Shown piece by piece: positions 54,232 to 62,359 of a DNA stretch of 64,000 nucleotides. Within the stretch, counting starts at the first letter, position 1. Every line of letters begins with the position of its first letter. The position numbers and the translations under genes were made by a program. The notes under the pieces were generated by a model. It did no database searches, was not told the origin of the DNA, and saw nothing but the letters and a program-made list of their open reading frames with translations. Source of the stretch: CAZLBC01 sp964557575 (GTDB lineage Bacteria; Planctomycetota; Phycisphaerae; SM23-33); the NCBI GenBank assembly GCA_964557575.1, contig CAZLBC010000012.1, positions 1 through 64,000 of the forward strand, written 5' to 3'.

Positions 54232-57170
54232 CGGGGATTGACCCGCCGGGTCGCATCGGGGATATACAGGGTTCCCAGGCCGTCCGGATTGTAGTAGTAC
54301 CGTTCCGCACCGGCCCAGTTCGACGCCTCGCGGCTCTGCGACGCATACCGCGCAAAGTTTATTCCCCAGAACCGGCTCTCGCCGTCGGCCCCGAAGGCGG
54401 CCCGGGGAATACGCATTTCCACCGTCCACGCGTCTTCCTTTCGCGCAACGGACACGTCCGCCCCCAGGGGAAACGGCCGAACGATACCGAGCGGGGGATC
54501 ACTGCCGATCCCGAGTTGCTGAACCGACACGCCGTTGGGTTTGACCACGATATGAAACAGCCCCTCCGGCGCGGATGCCGTCGATCCGGGATCGATAATC
54601 ATTTCGACCAGATCCTCGCCGCAGGCCAGCAACTGTTCGTAATGAATCCGGTTGTCATTGCGGATCGTCATACCCGAAAGGTCGGGTTCCCCGCACAGGA
54701 ATCCGAAGTAGAGATACTGCTCATCGTGCATAACAAATACGACGGTCTGCCTGTCCGCCAGCCCGTTTTTTGTCCTGCCGCGCCTGCCGAGCAGCCGGAA
54801 ATCACCGGCCGAATTATTCGCTTTCGAGGGCCAGTCGTCCAGTCGCCCGTCAATGCGGGGGGGGCGGATACACCGGGGCGCGATGATAAACGATATCTGC
54901 CCGTCGACCCGGTGCATGACGCGCTGATCGACCGACACCTCGACCCCGACCGGAACATGTCCCTTGACATCAACGGGCACATGGGGCCCGGTGATTTCCA
55001 GTTCCGCAACCCGCTTCGTGCCGGGTGCGAGGGCGGACAGTATTTTCTGATCTTCGCACCGCCGCCAGCCAGGGGGGAGCGCGTGTACCCGGAGACTGCA
55101 GTCGACCGCTTCCAGGCCGCCGTTGTAAAGATCCATTCTGAGGCGGGCCCGCACAGCGCCGATATCGGCCGCGCCGCCGGCAGTATCGGCCGTGGTTTCT
55201 TTCGGGCCCGCATGAACCTGTGCCATCATTCGTTCGACGCCGATCGTGTTGATACCCTCGCTGAACCGGGCCCACCGGACGCGGTCCGCGATATGATCCG
55301 GCGCGTTCTTCATATCCGGATGCACGGCCGCGGAAACCTTTTCGGCGAGAATCCGCCGGGCCGCTATCCAGGCGGAACCCTTCTCGACCCATCCACCGAT
55401 ACGGGGATCGAGATAGTTGTCGCCCACGGCTTCGAGACCGGCGTACCGGACCAGTGAATTCAGTATTGCTTGGGCCGATTCATTCTGTCCGCGAACCCGG
55501 AGAATGTTGATATAGGCGATATCCTGCAGCCCCCTTCTCAGCCGTTTCAGGCGCACCGAGGGGAGTATCGTATCAATGCCGAAGGTATCCCCCGGATAGA
55601 ACAGCCGGGCCTCCGCGCCTTTCGGCGTACCGTATATATCACCGCGCCAGTTCAATACATCCGGGAACAGCAGCCCGGACGCCCCGTACTTCGCGGCAAA
55701 CCACGGAATCGCGCGTACGCCTGAAGGTGTGGCCAGAATCGAAAGACAGGGAAGATACGGCGGCCTGCCGGGAGAAATCCACACGCCGGCCAGGGCGCCG
55801 GCCGAATCCTCATCACGGGCGCCGCCGGACGGTTGCAGCCATTGGGCGGGCGGGGAAACAATATCCGCCAGCGCGGAAAAATCAGCCGGCACCTTCCAGC
55901 CGGTCTGAGCCGGGGGACGGGACGGCAACCGCGTCAGTATGGGGATCTTCGGATCCGCGGACCTGATCAGGCCGGAAAGCCGCACGAACCGTGCATATCT
56001 CCGTTCATCGATGCGACCGCGACACGGCCACGCGAACACGGCATCCGCGGCGCCCAGCGAACGCAAATGTTCCCCGCTGAGCGATACGATGCGACGCACG
56101 ACGCTCGCATACTGTTCGGCGTGAATACCGCCGTAATAGTGCGGAACAGGCCACCGATCGGTTATCGGGACCGGCCAGGCGGACGCGCCGACCCGGTCCG
56201 CAAATGCCGTTCCGCTCACGCACGGAGCCGCAACCGCGTCATACCCGCTCCAGTCGAGGTGTATATTCCCCTGCAGATCGCGCTTGATCTTCGGATGCAG
56301 TTCCCGGTCGAAAAGATCAAGACGATGACGATGTCCGATCACGGCCAGTTCGCGCACTATGTTCAGTCCCTCAGCGACCGCGCGCCGCTCCGGGTCGAGG
56401 AAAATCGGCTCATAGGGTTTGCCGTTCCTGCGTATAAACCGCCTGAAAATATCGAGATGATTGAAACCGCCGACGGTTGCCAGCGGTTTCGTCTCCGGCA
56501 ACACGAAGTCGTATACCTCGATTTCGATCGGAACAGTCTCCCCGCCCCAGAGAAAAGTGTCGATCTCGATTTCTCCGGTGTAGGTTCCCGGAAGCGTATC
56601 GGCCGGCACCGCGAGGTCAACCCAGACGGCCAGCCGTTTTCCGCGGGACAGATCGAAGGGTTGTCCTTCGCCGGGCATATCCAACGGCACGAGCGGATCG
56701 TAATAGTTCGCTTCCTCGGGAACCGCGGGCACCAGCCGCAAGTACCAGGCGGGGAAATCCTTCACCGGTACGGGCAACATGCGGAAACCGCGAAAAGCAC
56801 CCTGCGGTATGGGCTTGCGCGTATTGCCGGTGGTCTCAAGCTTCTTGAAACTGATCGTGATATCAGACACGCTCCCCAGGGATCCGGCATCGAGAACAAG
56901 CTGAAAACTAACCGTTTCATTCGCGGCGGAAAACAACCGAACCGTTTTGTTGTCCTCCGTGAAAACCACCGTATCCCTGAACGCGGCGGTTTTGTCCGTC
57001 AGTTGATGCATGTCGGAAACCACCCAGACATCGAGATCGCCGGCACTCGGGAGGCCGTCGCACCCCGTGCACAGCAGGCAGGCCGCAAGCAGAACGTTTC
57101 CGACTGCCTTTCGCCCCGGCCCGGCTATCCGGGAAGACGGACACGATATTTCGAGGGATGAATAATCCAT
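54228..57170 (-). CDS. DUF4091 lipoprotein with C-terminal CBM9-like domain
   Basis: The 980-residue exported protein has a leader ending in the lipobox LLAACLLCTGC (Cys 37). A beta-sandwich domain follows (FQLVLDAGSLGSVSDITIS, VPADTLPGTYTGEIEI), then a barrel-like middle domain (GLLFPDVLNWRGDIYGTPKG, RLKRLRRGLQDIAYINILR) typical of DUF4091 proteins, which are distant glycoside-hydrolase relatives. The C terminus from PPRIDGRLDDWPSKANN to the end is a CBM9/DOMON-like sandwich (WTVEMRIPRAAFG, FWGINFARY). It is probably a glycan-binding or -degrading enzyme, activity unproven. It is coupled to pabB by a 4-bp stop/start overlap, an odd pairing of folate synthesis with glycan handling. Confidence 0.78.
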   Translation of the reverse strand: MDYSSLEISCPSSRIAGPGRKAVGNVLLAACLLCTGCDGLPSAGDLDVWVVSDMHQLTDKTAAFRDTVVFTEDNKTVRLFSAANETVSFQLVLDAGSLGSVSDITISFKKLETTGNTRKPIPQGAFRGFRMLPVPVKDFPAWYLRLVPAVPEEANYYDPLVPLDMPGEGQPFDLSRGKRLAVWVDLAVPADTLPGTYTGEIEIDTFLWGGETVPIEIEVYDFVLPETKPLATVGGFNHLDIFRRFIRRNGKPYEPIFLDPERRAVAEGLNIVRELAVIGHRHRLDLFDRELHPKIKRDLQGNIHLDWSGYDAVAAPCVSGTAFADRVGASAWPVPITDRWPVPHYYGGIHAEQYASVVRRIVSLSGEHLRSLGAADAVFAWPCRGRIDERRYARFVRLSGLIRSADPKIPILTRLPSRPPAQTGWKVPADFSALADIVSPPAQWLQPSGGARDEDSAGALAGVWISPGRPPYLPCLSILATPSGVRAIPWFAAKYGASGLLFPDVLNWRGDIYGTPKGAEARLFYPGDTFGIDTILPSVRLKRLRRGLQDIAYINILRVRGQNESAQAILNSLVRYAGLEAVGDNYLDPRIGGWVEKGSAWIAARRILAEKVSAAVHPDMKNAPDHIADRVRWARFSEGINTIGVERMMAQVHAGPKETTADTAGGAADIGAVRARLRMDLYNGGLEAVDCSLRVHALPPGWRRCEDQKILSALAPGTKRVAELEITGPHVPVDVKGHVPVGVEVSVDQRVMHRVDGQISFIIAPRCIRPPRIDGRLDDWPSKANNSAGDFRLLGRRGRTKNGLADRQTVVFVMHDEQYLYFGFLCGEPDLSGMTIRNDNRIHYEQLLACGEDLVEMIIDPGSTASAPEGLFHIVVKPNGVSVQQLGIGSDPPLGIVRPFPLGADVSVARKEDAWTVEMRIPRAAFGADGESRFWGINFARYASQSREASNWAGAERYYYNPDGLGTLYIPDATRRVNPR

Positions 57171-57262
57171 TTCGGTACCGCACGATTATATTGAGGATAT
57201 CCTTTTTACGAAAGGGTCTTGATAGACGGACGGAATATGTGCTAATTAGAAATCGAAAGATT

Positions 57263-57901
57263 ATGTGCGCCCCTTCATATGAATCCCGCTTTATCGTGAT
57301 TGACGGACCGGACGGTGCCGGCAAGACCACCCAGGTCGACATGCTCAGGGAGTTCCTCGAATCCACCGGGCAATCCACCGTCGTTGCGACTGATCCGGGT
57401 GGAACGGATATCGGTCGTCGCCTCAGGGATATCCTGCTGCACGAACCGCACCGGGCGATGAATCCGCGCTGCGAAACACTGCTCTTCATGGCCAGCCGCG
57501 CACAACTCGTCGATGAAGTGATACGCCCCGCCCTCCGGTCCGGCGCGGCCGTCATATGCGATAGATACGTTTCGGCCACCATCGCGTACCAGGGAGCGCT
57601 CGGCATCGAAACCGGGGATATTATTACCCTGGCGGCTTTCGCGACGGACGCCCTGTGGCCGGACGTCACCGTGGTTCTCGATATCCCCCCGGAAGACGGC
57701 ATGCGGCGAGCGGGACAGAGTCCCGACCGGCTGGAATCCCGGGAAACAGGATACCACCGCGCAGTCCGTCAGGCCTTTCTCGAACTGGAGGACACCTACC
57801 CGGGTCCGGTTCGGCTTGTCGGCGCGGAAGGCTCTCCGCAGGACATTCACCGTCGAATCCGCCAGATACTGGAATGCCAATGTGACAACGACACCTCTTG
57901 A
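57263..57901 (+). CDS. tmk: thymidylate kinase
   Basis: This 212-residue enzyme phosphorylates dTMP to dTDP. The P-loop VIDGPDGAGKTTQVDML is intact. The following motif reads TDPGGTDIGRRLRDILL, with Asp where most relatives have Glu. CDRYVSATIAYQGA is the DR(Y/F) motif, and the LID region includes GMRRAGQSPDRLES. ATG 57263 is used; an earlier in-frame ATG at 57158 would add a basic leader with no homology to the family. It diverges from the DUF4091 gene and its 3' end overlaps holB by 20 bp. Confidence 0.93.
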   Translation: MCAPSYESRFIVIDGPDGAGKTTQVDMLREFLESTGQSTVVATDPGGTDIGRRLRDILLHEPHRAMNPRCETLLFMASRAQLVDEVIRPALRSGAAVICDRYVSATIAYQGALGIETGDIITLAAFATDALWPDVTVVLDIPPEDGMRRAGQSPDRLESRETGYHRAVRQAFLELEDTYPGPVRLVGAEGSPQDIHRRIRQILECQCDNDTS

Positions 57902-59033
57902 ACAGATAGAAGGACAACAGGAAGCGATAGACATGATCCTGGCGAACATCGCTTCGGATCGCCTGCATCACGCATGCATTTTCTCAGGGCCCGGCGGCGT
58001 CGGGCGGCGCACCACCGCCATCGCTCTCGCCAAGCTCATACTGTGCGAAAAAGATTCATCAGAACAGGGGCTTTTCACCGGGGGGGACCAACCCGGCAAC
58101 CGCGAAGCCTGCGGCGTATGCGAAAGCTGCCGCATGATGGATGCGGATACCCATCCGGATTTTCACCTGGTTTACAAGGAACTGATTCAGTTTCACTCCG
58201 ACAAAACGAAACGCGACAGGAAGATGCAGGCGATGGGGATCGACGTTGTCAGGGAATTCCTGATCGACCCGGCCGGCCGCCGGCCCGTTCGCGGTGTCGG
58301 AAGAATATTCCTGATACTGGAGGCGGAACTGCTGTCGACGGAAGCCCAGAACGCCCTTCTCAAAACGCTGGAAGAACCACCCGCTGGGGTCATGATCATA
58401 CTGATGTGCCCGAACCCGGAACTGCTCCTGCCGACAACCAGGAGCCGGTGCGGATTGTATCGTTTTGCGCCACTCTCGACGGAATTCATCGTCAGCCGGC
58501 TTGCCGCGGAGGACATCGACAGAACCGAAGGTGCTTTCTGGGCCGCGTTTACCGGCGGTTCACTCGGCGAGTCGCTCGATCTCGCCAAACGCGGCGTCTA
58601 TGAAATCAAGACGGAGGTCGTCGACGACATAGCGCGCCTTGATGCGGATAACGGCGAAAACCTCGGCGAAAAGCTCAACAAGATCACCGAAAAGATGAGC
58701 GAGGAGATAATCAAAAGAACAAAGAAAAAACGGGGTGTCGAATTGAGCGTGCTGCTCGCCCGGCGGAAAGCAACGGCCGTTATGGTGCGTATCGTGGCCT
58801 CCCTCGTAAATGATGCCATGGCCGTTTCGGCGGAAGTCGACCGGGCGCCGGTGAATGCCGACCAGCCCGGAGCGATTCAGCGCATGGCGAGCAGGATGGA
58901 CGCCGTACACCTGGCTCGCGCCATTCGACAGCTCTCGGAACTCGAACGCTGCATATGGAGAAATGTAAATCCAAAAGTAGTTTGGGATAACGTTGTGATC
59001 ACCTGTTCGTCGGCGGCACCCCTTCACCTGTAA
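57882..59033 (+). CDS. holB: DNA polymerase III delta' subunit
   Basis: The 383-residue clamp-loader subunit starts at GTG 57882 inside the end of tmk (20-bp overlap), with GGA upstream. It shows LEQIEGQQEAIDMILANIAS, a P-loop altered to GPGGVGRRT (Arg for Lys), the zinc-finger cysteines CGVCESC, FLILEAELLSTEAQNALLKT and LEEPPAGVMIILMC, and the LLPTTRSRC sensor-1 block. Delta' subunits often lack ATPase activity, so the altered P-loop is expected. The C terminus is longer than usual and Arg/Lys/Glu-rich (TEKMSEEIIKRTKKKRGVEL). Confidence 0.88.
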   Translation: MTTTPLEQIEGQQEAIDMILANIASDRLHHACIFSGPGGVGRRTTAIALAKLILCEKDSSEQGLFTGGDQPGNREACGVCESCRMMDADTHPDFHLVYKELIQFHSDKTKRDRKMQAMGIDVVREFLIDPAGRRPVRGVGRIFLILEAELLSTEAQNALLKTLEEPPAGVMIILMCPNPELLLPTTRSRCGLYRFAPLSTEFIVSRLAAEDIDRTEGAFWAAFTGGSLGESLDLAKRGVYEIKTEVVDDIARLDADNGENLGEKLNKITEKMSEEIIKRTKKKRGVELSVLLARRKATAVMVRIVASLVNDAMAVSAEVDRAPVNADQPGAIQRMASRMDAVHLARAIRQLSELERCIWRNVNPKVVWDNVVITCSSAAPLHL

Positions 59034-59112
59034 ATTCACCCCTTTTCTTGCCGGCCGGCGCGACGGGCGGCGGCTGCGAACCCTCAATCGAGCTGTTACA
59101 GAGCACTAATCA

Positions 59113-59141
59113 TTGATTTTTTTGCATAAAAGCCGTAGATT
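59113..59141 (+). promoter_or_regulatory. sigma70-like promoter abutting the start codon of the ABC exporter gene
   Basis: TTGATT (59113-59118), 17-nt spacer, TAGATT (59136-59141), then 9 nt to ATG 59151. No Shine-Dalgarno, so the mRNA would be leaderless or nearly so. Confidence 0.4.
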
Positions 59142-59150
59142 ACGCGGCCT

Positions 59151-61313
59151 ATGAAGGATTTCTACAGATCAGTCAGGTATCTTAAACCGCAGATTCCCCG
59201 ACTCATACCGGCGGTCATCTGCGTCATCCTGATCGCCGTCCTCTGGGGCGGCGGCCTGGGCATGGCGCTGCCCGCCATGAAAGTGCTCATTTCGGATGAG
59301 GGAATTCACGGTTGGGCGTGGAACGAGTTGACGCAGGACAAGATCGGCTCCAACATCAAACACCGAAAAGTTCCCCCCATCATGCAGAAAAATTTCGACC
59401 TGCCCGAAACGGCGCTGAGAATCTTCGATATCCGGGGGGACCGGGACAAGCCCGGACCCGCGCGAAAGGCGGGCTTGTCGGAGGATGACTGGATTATCCA
59501 CGCCCGGTACGGACCGGTGACCGTTTCCTCATCGGACGCCCTGACCCGCAGGATTGCGCGCACCGCACCGGGCGCCACGGTAACCCTCGCCGCGTTCAAC
59601 GAAAAGACGGAGTCCGTGAGGGATGTGACCGTCGTCATCGACCGGCCCGGCAGAATGAGCCAATGGCTGGGCCGCATCGCGGAATATCTTGGTGAGGCAG
59701 ACTCGTTCGAGGACCGGTATCCCCCCTTTCTCTACCTGCTGGTAGTAGTCGGCATCATGACGGTCGCCCGAAACGTCCTGCGGTTTTTTCAGGAATACCT
59801 GGTCCGGACCGCCGTCTACCGGGGCATGATGGACATTCGGTGCGATAATTTTGATGCCGCCCTGCACCAGCCGTTGACGTTTTTTTCCGAGGAGGGGACG
59901 ACGGACACGATGAGCCGGTTTGTGCAGGACATTAATTTCCTTACGCGGGCGCATATCACCCTGTTCGGCAAGACGCTCGTCGAGCCGGCCAAGGGGGCCG
60001 CGGTCCTGCTGGTGGCGTTCTATTTCAGTTGGGAGATGACCCTGATCGCCCTGATCGGGGGACCCGTCGCGTACTTCCTGATACGGCTGTTCGGCAAAAT
60101 AATGAAAAAGGCCAGCCGGCGGGCGTTGGGAAACTGGTCAAGCATGTTGTCCATTTTGCAGGAAACTCTCGGCGGCATCCGGGTGGTCAAGGCATACGCC
60201 ATGGAGGCCGCGGAGCGAAGGAGATTCCTGGTAACGAATCGCCGCCTCTACAAGCAGCAGCGCAGGATAGCCCGGGTCAACGCGGCCGCCGGTCCGAGCG
60301 TGGAAGTACTCGGCATGTTCGCCGCGGGCGGGGCGGCTGTGGGCGCCGGATACATGGTCTTCCACGAAGGCATGGATCCGGAGATATTCATTTCCTGGAT
60401 GATATGCCTGGCCGGCATGTACGATCCGGTCCGAAAGCTCTCCAAGGTAGCAACCCGTTTCCACCAGGGAGATGCGGCTGCGTCCCGCATTTTCGAACTG
60501 CATGACCGTGAACGGGAAAAGAGAACGCCGCTTGCACCCACCCTGCCGCGGCACCGCGAATTTCTGTGTTTCGAACATGTTTCCTTTACGTATCCCAACA
60601 GGGCCGCGCCGGCCGTCTGCGATATCAACCTCGATATCAGGTCCGGACAGACCGTAAGTTTTGTCGGCCCGAACGGGTCGGGAAAAACAACCCTGCTCAG
60701 CCTGCTCCCCCGGCTTCTGGAACCGCGGGAGGGGAGGATACTGATCGATGGTAAGGATATATCAACCCATTCCGTGCGATCGCTGCGGCGGCAGATCGCG
60801 CTGGTCACCCAGGAAAATATCATATTCAACGCAACTATAGCGGAAAACATCGCCTACGGTCTCAGGCATCCCCGCCCCGGCCAGGTGGAGGATGCAGCGG
60901 AACGGGCTTTCGTGACGGAATTCGCCCGCAATCTGCCCGACGGCCTGGACACCCTGGTCGGCCAGGAAGGCGCCAAGCTCTCGGGCGGCCAGCGGCAGCG
61001 CATCGCGATAGCACGGGCCATCATACGCGATCCGGCGATACTGATATTCGACGAGGCGCTCAGCCAGATAGATTCCGAAAGCGAACAGAAGATTCATCAT
61101 GCGTTGAGCGATTTTATACAAAATCGCACGACACTCATGATCGCCCATCGTTTCAGCACGATTATCGAAGCCGATTTCATCACCGTCATGTGCGAGGGTC
61201 GCATTCTGGCGACGGGCACACACGAGCAGCTCCTCAGCGGCTGCGGCCTCTACCAGCAATTGTGTCAAACGCAGTTCATCGGGTCTGAAGGAAAGGCTGA
61301 CGATAGAGAATGA
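59151..61313 (+). CDS. MsbA-type ABC exporter with PDZ-like periplasmic insert
   Basis: The 720-residue half-transporter has a membrane helix at about 18-45, then a large extracytoplasmic loop (46-192) before helix 2. The loop includes a PDZ-like stretch (about 84-166): ARKAGLSEDDWIIHARYGPV, ALTRRIARTAPGATVTLAAF, VTVVIDRPG. The rest is a normal exporter: six-helix core (ending KVATRFHQGDAAASRIFE), Walker A VGPNGSGKTTLLSL, signature AKLSGGQRQRIAIARA and Walker B ILIFDEALSQIDSES. It is followed by a glycosyltransferase and a double LPS-kinase-like gene in overlapping frames, so a lipid or LPS-like substrate is likely. Its stop overlaps the GT gene by 4 bp. Confidence 0.87.
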   Translation: MKDFYRSVRYLKPQIPRLIPAVICVILIAVLWGGGLGMALPAMKVLISDEGIHGWAWNELTQDKIGSNIKHRKVPPIMQKNFDLPETALRIFDIRGDRDKPGPARKAGLSEDDWIIHARYGPVTVSSSDALTRRIARTAPGATVTLAAFNEKTESVRDVTVVIDRPGRMSQWLGRIAEYLGEADSFEDRYPPFLYLLVVVGIMTVARNVLRFFQEYLVRTAVYRGMMDIRCDNFDAALHQPLTFFSEEGTTDTMSRFVQDINFLTRAHITLFGKTLVEPAKGAAVLLVAFYFSWEMTLIALIGGPVAYFLIRLFGKIMKKASRRALGNWSSMLSILQETLGGIRVVKAYAMEAAERRRFLVTNRRLYKQQRRIARVNAAAGPSVEVLGMFAAGGAAVGAGYMVFHEGMDPEIFISWMICLAGMYDPVRKLSKVATRFHQGDAAASRIFELHDREREKRTPLAPTLPRHREFLCFEHVSFTYPNRAAPAVCDINLDIRSGQTVSFVGPNGSGKTTLLSLLPRLLEPREGRILIDGKDISTHSVRSLRRQIALVTQENIIFNATIAENIAYGLRHPRPGQVEDAAERAFVTEFARNLPDGLDTLVGQEGAKLSGGQRQRIAIARAIIRDPAILIFDEALSQIDSESEQKIHHALSDFIQNRTTLMIAHRFSTIIEADFITVMCEGRILATGTHEQLLSGCGLYQQLCQTQFIGSEGKADDRE

Positions 61314-62359
61314 GCCGCGCGGTACACCTTGTCGATCATTCCACGCCCGAGGAAATGATGGATCAACTGCTGAAGCTGAAACGCCCGCAGGAGCGGATAC
61401 TGTCCCTCGGACCCCCTCCTCCCGTTCCGGACAATGTTGACGTCACCGCTCTGCACGTACCGCTCGGCCTCCCGGCGCTGGGAAAGCGCGGGCTGTGTCG
61501 TCACATCGGCCCCGCAACTGTTCTTCACGCCTGGTCGCCTCATCTTGCCGGGCCGGCAGCCCGCGCAGCGGCAGCACACGGCGGGAAAGCACTGTATTCA
61601 ATCCACTGCCTGCCGACGGGCGCCAAACGCGAAGAACTTCCGTGGCTCATAGGCTCACTGGATATCATTCTGACGGTACCCGGTACGGAAAGCAGGGAAA
61701 CGCTCCTCGCGTGCGGTGCCGATCCGAACCTGGTGAGTGTTTTGCCCCCCGCGGTATCGCCGAACCGGCCTGACCCGGAACGGATAGCCGCAATACGCAG
61801 TGCAGCAGGGGTAGGAAAAGACGAACTGCTGCTGACCGCGCCGGCGGAAATGACACACGGCGCCGGCCACAAACCGGCGATATGGGCCTATGCTATCGTG
61901 CGGCGGGTCCGCGAGGGGATCCGCCTGGTTATTCCCGGCGACGGCACACTGCGTCGATCCCTCTTCACCTTCGCGAAATCAACCGGCTACGATGACGAGA
62001 TCCTGTTTACCGGTCACCGGTATTCCCCGCGCGAAATCATGGAGGCCGCCGACATCGCGCTTTTCTGCTGCGAACAAACGATCGGGCCGGTGCGTCCGAT
62101 TGAAGCCATGGCCGCCGAAAACGCCCTGATAATCACCACTATCTCCGATCTCACTCCCGCATCGGGCAAACAGAATCATACGGCGATCACTATTGACGAA
62201 CCAAGCCCGGAAAACGTGGCCCGGGCGATCCTCGAGCTTGTCGATTCCCCGGGTCAGCGGGCCCGCCTCGCCGCCGATGCCCGTTCATACACTCACAATA
62301 ATTTTGCCGATACCCTCGTTAGATCGCAGTTGGATGATGTGTATGAATGCCTCCGGTAA
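61310..62359 (+). CDS. GT4-type glycosyltransferase
   Basis: The 349-residue GT-B protein has a C-terminal nucleotide-sugar-binding half with LVIPGDGTLRRSLFTFAKST, EILFTGHRYSPREIMEAAD and PIEAMAAENALIITTISDL, the EX7E-like region of GT4 enzymes (PVRPIEAMAAENALII). The N-terminal half (ATVLHAWSPHLAGPAARAAA) is shortened, lacking some secondary structure. It starts in an ATGA overlap with the exporter gene and ends 17 bp inside the next gene, so all three are translated as one unit. The donor sugar is unknown. Confidence 0.82.
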   Translation: MSRAVHLVDHSTPEEMMDQLLKLKRPQERILSLGPPPPVPDNVDVTALHVPLGLPALGKRGLCRHIGPATVLHAWSPHLAGPAARAAAAHGGKALYSIHCLPTGAKREELPWLIGSLDIILTVPGTESRETLLACGADPNLVSVLPPAVSPNRPDPERIAAIRSAAGVGKDELLLTAPAEMTHGAGHKPAIWAYAIVRRVREGIRLVIPGDGTLRRSLFTFAKSTGYDDEILFTGHRYSPREIMEAADIALFCCEQTIGPVRPIEAMAAENALIITTISDLTPASGKQNHTAITIDEPSPENVARAILELVDSPGQRARLAADARSYTHNNFADTLVRSQLDDVYECLR

